From contig NZ_CP041637.1 of assembly GCF_007197735.1 (NCBI RefSeq), positions 2,699,001-2,763,000 of the forward strand: a DNA stretch of 64,000 nucleotides, written 5' to 3'. Under the pieces are notes generated by a model that saw only the letters and a list, made by a program, of their open reading frames with translations, made no database searches and was not told the DNA's origin. This stretch comes from Formosa sediminum (GTDB lineage Bacteria; Bacteroidota; Bacteroidia; Flavobacteriales; Flavobacteriaceae). The translations under genes were made by a program, and so were the position numbers. This document shows, in pieces, positions 62,209 to 64,000 of the stretch; position 1 is the stretch's first letter; the number at the start of each line of letters is the position of its first letter.

Positions 62209-62662
62209 TTTTGATTCCATATGCTTTTTTTGCACTTTCAATTTGTTCCGATTCCGTTGTTTCAGGATACAGAATATATTTTGGAGCGACAATTTTCTTA
62301 ATCTGTTCTACATTGATTTTAGTTACAGTCGAGAAAGGGAAATTTCCACCAGTCATTTTGGTCAATATTTTTTCCATTTCAGAGAACTCAGAATCTGTTT
62401 TTTCAATAATTTTAGCTTTTCCTTTTATTTGAAAGCCTTTTTGTACCAAAATATCTATAAAACTTATGCAAACATTTGTATTCTGTTTTATATTCAGAAC
62501 AGTTTGAGGTGAAGCTATATTTGCAACAATTATTTTGTCATTTTCATAATAATTGAATATTTCTTTTGGTGAAACATTCGGTATGTTTTCATTTGATACA
62601 GTTGCAAGCCAACAAAGAATACTTCTGTCTATAAATTCCTTTATTTCTGTTGTTAATTTCAT
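62198..62662 (-). CDS. pyridoxamine 5'-phosphate oxidase-like FMN-binding protein
   Basis: The preferred ATG is at MKLTTEIK (a longer GTG start overlaps the cassette end). The 154-residue product has the split-barrel pattern of PNPOx-like flavoproteins: ILCWLATVSNENIPNVSPKEIF, IIVANIASPQTVLNIKQN and KGKAKIIEK. It probably binds FMN or F420-like cofactor. Two-gene cassette with 61873-62208, ends GTTGTGCGTA and TACGCACAAC. Confidence 0.75.
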   Translation of the reverse strand: MKLTTEIKEFIDRSILCWLATVSNENIPNVSPKEIFNYYENDKIIVANIASPQTVLNIKQNTNVCISFIDILVQKGFQIKGKAKIIEKTDSEFSEMEKILTKMTGGNFPFSTVTKINVEQIKKIVAPKYILYPETTESEQIESAKKAYGIKNEL

Positions 62663-62680
62663 TTTTTTAGGCTTACGCAC

Positions 62681-62803
62681 AACGGTCTCGGCTATGAGTA
62701 GTTGCGTGGGTTATAAATTAACTTTGCAAGTACACACCTAATTGAAAATCCGCGAGGATTTTCAGAAGTAGGCGAGAACAAGCAATTACTTATAGCCATT
62801 GTT
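62681..62803. repeat. attC-like site R29 (GGCTATGAG subtype)
   Basis: AACGGTCTCGGCTATGAGTAG with AATTACTTATAGCCATTGTT, central GAAAATCCGCGAGGATTTTC. Very similar to R30 and R4. Confidence 0.9.
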
Positions 62804-62816
62804 GTGCGTTCGTTTT

Positions 62817-63242
62817 TTATTTCGTTATGTTAATTTTAATTCCGTTAAATTCCGTTTTGTCTTTCAATTCGTATGTCGTTTTAGTTTCGTAATAAGGTTT
62901 CCACGTTTCTAAAATCAGTTCGTTTTCATCATTCCACTCTACTATTTTATAACCACTTGGAATTAGTCCTTCTTTAAGGTCATTTTTATTTTCTTTATTT
63001 TCAATTACAGACCAAAATACTCTGGAATATCCAAAACCACCATTGTCAAATTGATATTCATAGTATGTATATTTTTGATTGGGTGAATTTGATTCCGAGA
63101 GAATATTCAAATTCGGTTCATTTAGAGTGTGTTCCGATTTAAAGGCTTCCGCAACGTCATTCAAATCCGAATTGATTTTAATTCCAATTCCGATTATTCC
63201 AAGCAGAACAATTGCACTAATTATTAAAATCCACTTTTTCAT
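62817..63242 (-). CDS. small membrane-anchored protein
   Basis: This 141-residue protein has one N-terminal hydrophobic segment (IISAIVLLGIIGIGI) and a soluble part (YYEYQFDNGGFGYSR, WNDENELILE) with no family I recognise. It shares a cassette with 63264-63521 (22 bp upstream), ends GTTGTGCGTT and GACGCACAAC. Confidence 0.5.
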   Translation of the reverse strand: MKKWILIISAIVLLGIIGIGIKINSDLNDVAEAFKSEHTLNEPNLNILSESNSPNQKYTYYEYQFDNGGFGYSRVFWSVIENKENKNDLKEGLIPSGYKIVEWNDENELILETWKPYYETKTTYELKDKTEFNGIKINITK

Positions 63243-63263
63243 TAAAATTCAAGATTTTTTACT

Positions 63264-63521
63264 TTATAGTTTGCCGAATATCTTCCAAATTCCAATTGAG
63301 ATTAGGAAAGCAATTATAAAATCAATTAATAAATATCCATAATAAGTTTCAGTCGGATTTTCAGGACATTCAAAACACATTCCGCTCCATTTAATATGGA
63401 ATGTCAAAGGAAAGCCATAAGTGTCATTTCCGTCAAATGGTGTTTCAATTTTCATTGTCACTAATGTTATGACAACGAATATGATAATCGTTAGAATTAA
63501 TATTTGAATGACGTTTTTCAT
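63264..63521 (-). CDS. small membrane protein
   Basis: This 85-residue protein has two hydrophobic segments (IQILILTIIIFVVITLV and LLIDFIIAFLISIGIW) with a short loop between them containing CFECPEN. First gene of a two-gene cassette. No family recognised. Confidence 0.5.
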   Translation of the reverse strand: MKNVIQILILTIIIFVVITLVTMKIETPFDGNDTYGFPLTFHIKWSGMCFECPENPTETYYGYLLIDFIIAFLISIGIWKIFGKL

Positions 63522-63532
63522 AAATGACGCAC

Positions 63533-63655
63533 AACGGTCTCGGCTATGAGTAGTTGCGTGGTTTAGTACTTAACCTTGCAAGTACACACCAAACTGAAAA
63601 TCCGCGAGGATTTTCAGAAGTAGTCGAGAACAAGCAATTACTTATAGCCATTGTT
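63533..63655. repeat. attC-like site R30 (GGCTATGAG subtype)
   Basis: AACGGTCTCGGCTATGAGTAG with AATTACTTATAGCCATTGTT. Last complete site in the window. The next module starts GTTGGGTGTA. Confidence 0.9.
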
Positions 63656-63669
63656 GGGTGTAGTTTTTA

Positions 63670-63969
63670 TTATTCGGTTATTCTCTTTTTCAAATCCATT
63701 CGTTCGTGTAAAATTCTCGTGATTTCGATTGGATTCACTTCTGATTTGCGATAGAATATTACGTGTCGATTTGCTTTTAGTCCGAAAAGGTCAGATTTAA
63801 TTCCGTCATAATTTTTTCCAAGTTCTGGATTGTCAGCAATGTCTTGGCAAATATCCAGAAGCATATTGTAATATCTGTCGGCTTGATTTTCAGACCAATT
63901 TTCAACTGTATATTCCCAAATTCCATTTAAGTCAGCTACAGCCTTATTGGTCAATTCGTATTTAGCCAT
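63670..63969 (-). CDS. ParE/RelE-family toxin
   Basis: This 99-residue protein has the ParE order: LTNKAVADLNGIWEYTVENW, QADRYYNMLLD, NPELGKNYDG, then KANRHVIFYRK and ITRILHERMD. The late Arg and His-Arg region are the usual toxin residues. ParE toxins inhibit DNA gyrase. Its ATG overlaps the last codons of an upstream gene whose tail looks like a ParD-type antitoxin. Toxin-antitoxin cassettes are typical stabilisers of large integron arrays. Confidence 0.9.
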   Translation of the reverse strand: MAKYELTNKAVADLNGIWEYTVENWSENQADRYYNMLLDICQDIADNPELGKNYDGIKSDLFGLKANRHVIFYRKSEVNPIEITRILHERMDLKKRITE

Positions 63970-64000
63970 TCTGTCTGCGTTTAGCTTTTAATTCCTCAAG
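63962..64000 (-). CDS. C-terminal tail of a ParD-like antitoxin (runs off the right edge)
   Basis: The minus strand opens with LEELKAKRRQNG and a stop complementary to 63962-63964, overlapping the toxin start by 8 bp. The Lys/Arg-rich short tail and overlap are typical of ParD antitoxins. Only 12 codons are visible. Confidence 0.6.
   Translation of the reverse strand, partial: LEELKAKRRQNG

Larger units (their letters stand above)
21314..64000. other. integron-like gene-cassette array (about 30 sites, no integrase in view)
   Basis: From about 21.3 kb to the right edge, one- or two-gene modules alternate with imperfect palindromic sites. All module genes are on the minus strand. In all 30 sites with an intact right edge, the module begins GTTR, and nearly all module right ends are YAAC. 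The 7-12 bp at the two ends of one module are complementary to each other but unrelated to the next module, exactly as in integron cassettes where RYYYAAC and GTTRRRY of one attC come from the same circle. Deviations from canonical attC: positions after GTTR do not follow RRY, and no tyrosine recombinase is visible. It may be a CALIN-like cluster, a divergent integron, or an analogous system. Confidence 0.75.

Noticed and set aside
24620-63655. CRISPR array
   Set aside because: The repeats are 123-189 bp imperfect palindromes and the intervals are whole genes of variable length, not short spacers; no cas gene is present.
24620-63655. Plain MITE or REP-type repeat family
   Set aside because: No target duplications flank the repeats, and the complementary ends belong to the modules between the repeats rather than to the repeats themselves.
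21314-64000. Canonical attC sites of a classical integron
   Set aside because: The cores share GTTR and YAAC but do not follow GTTRRRY, the inner hairpin differs from known L-boxes, and no IntI gene is present. I therefore call them attC-like only.

Overview
The window is AT-rich DNA from a member of the Bacteroidetes, most probably a marine or polysaccharide-degrading Flavobacteriaceae. The main evidence is a type IX secretion C-terminal sorting domain on a beta-helix/F5-8C protein, a GH29 alpha-L-fucosidase, many short lipoproteins, and the general absence of Shine-Dalgarno sequences. Almost every gene lies on the minus strand; the only clear plus-strand genes are two IS1182-type transposases. 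No rRNA, tRNA or CRISPR array was recognised.

Region 1 (1 to about 20.4 kb) looks like ordinary chromosome. It holds a methyltransferase / isoprenylcysteine-methyltransferase-like / DUF3365 cytochrome operon, DUF3050 and PqqB-like proteins, several secreted hydrolases, the fucosidase plus T9SS beta-helix pair, two epoxide-hydrolase/dehalogenase-like lipoproteins, and an SDR plus cupin remnant. Beside the last pair is a TetR regulator with matching palindromic operators on both sides of the intergenic control region. Several decayed genes (serine hydrolase, SDR, cupin, IS110) lie in between.

Region 2 (about 21.3 kb to the right edge) is the striking part. About 30 imperfectly palindromic sites, mostly 123-127 bp with four long variants of about 185 bp, separate modules of one or two genes that all point the same way. 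Every module begins GTTR on its left and ends YAAC on its right. The 7-12 bases at its two ends are inverted complements of each other but differ from module to module. This is the organisation of an integron gene-cassette array, where each cassette carries both halves of its own attC core. The sites are not textbook attC sites and no integrase is in view. Stem positions covary between sites, so a folded form seems to be selected. The sites become degenerate toward the left (20-25 kb), and the genes read leftward, so the recombination platform, if there is one, should lie beyond the right edge.

The cassettes carry the kind of cargo seen in mobile arrays: a ParE-type toxin with the tail of its antitoxin, a Fic protein, immunity-protein homologues (DUF2314/DUF2185, WapI-like, MafI-like, DUF4261), three proteins with a HEPN-like Rx4H motif, two large SF2 helicases (one with predicted membrane segments), a P-loop ATPase, three lipoproteins of an EreA/ChaN-like family, a TPM-domain lipoprotein, and many small membrane proteins and lipoproteins. 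One non-coding cassette is duplicated in tandem at exact unit length. Three copies of an IS3-type element sit just inside cassette ends, and two IS1182-type copies sit at the identical position within two of the recombination-like sites.
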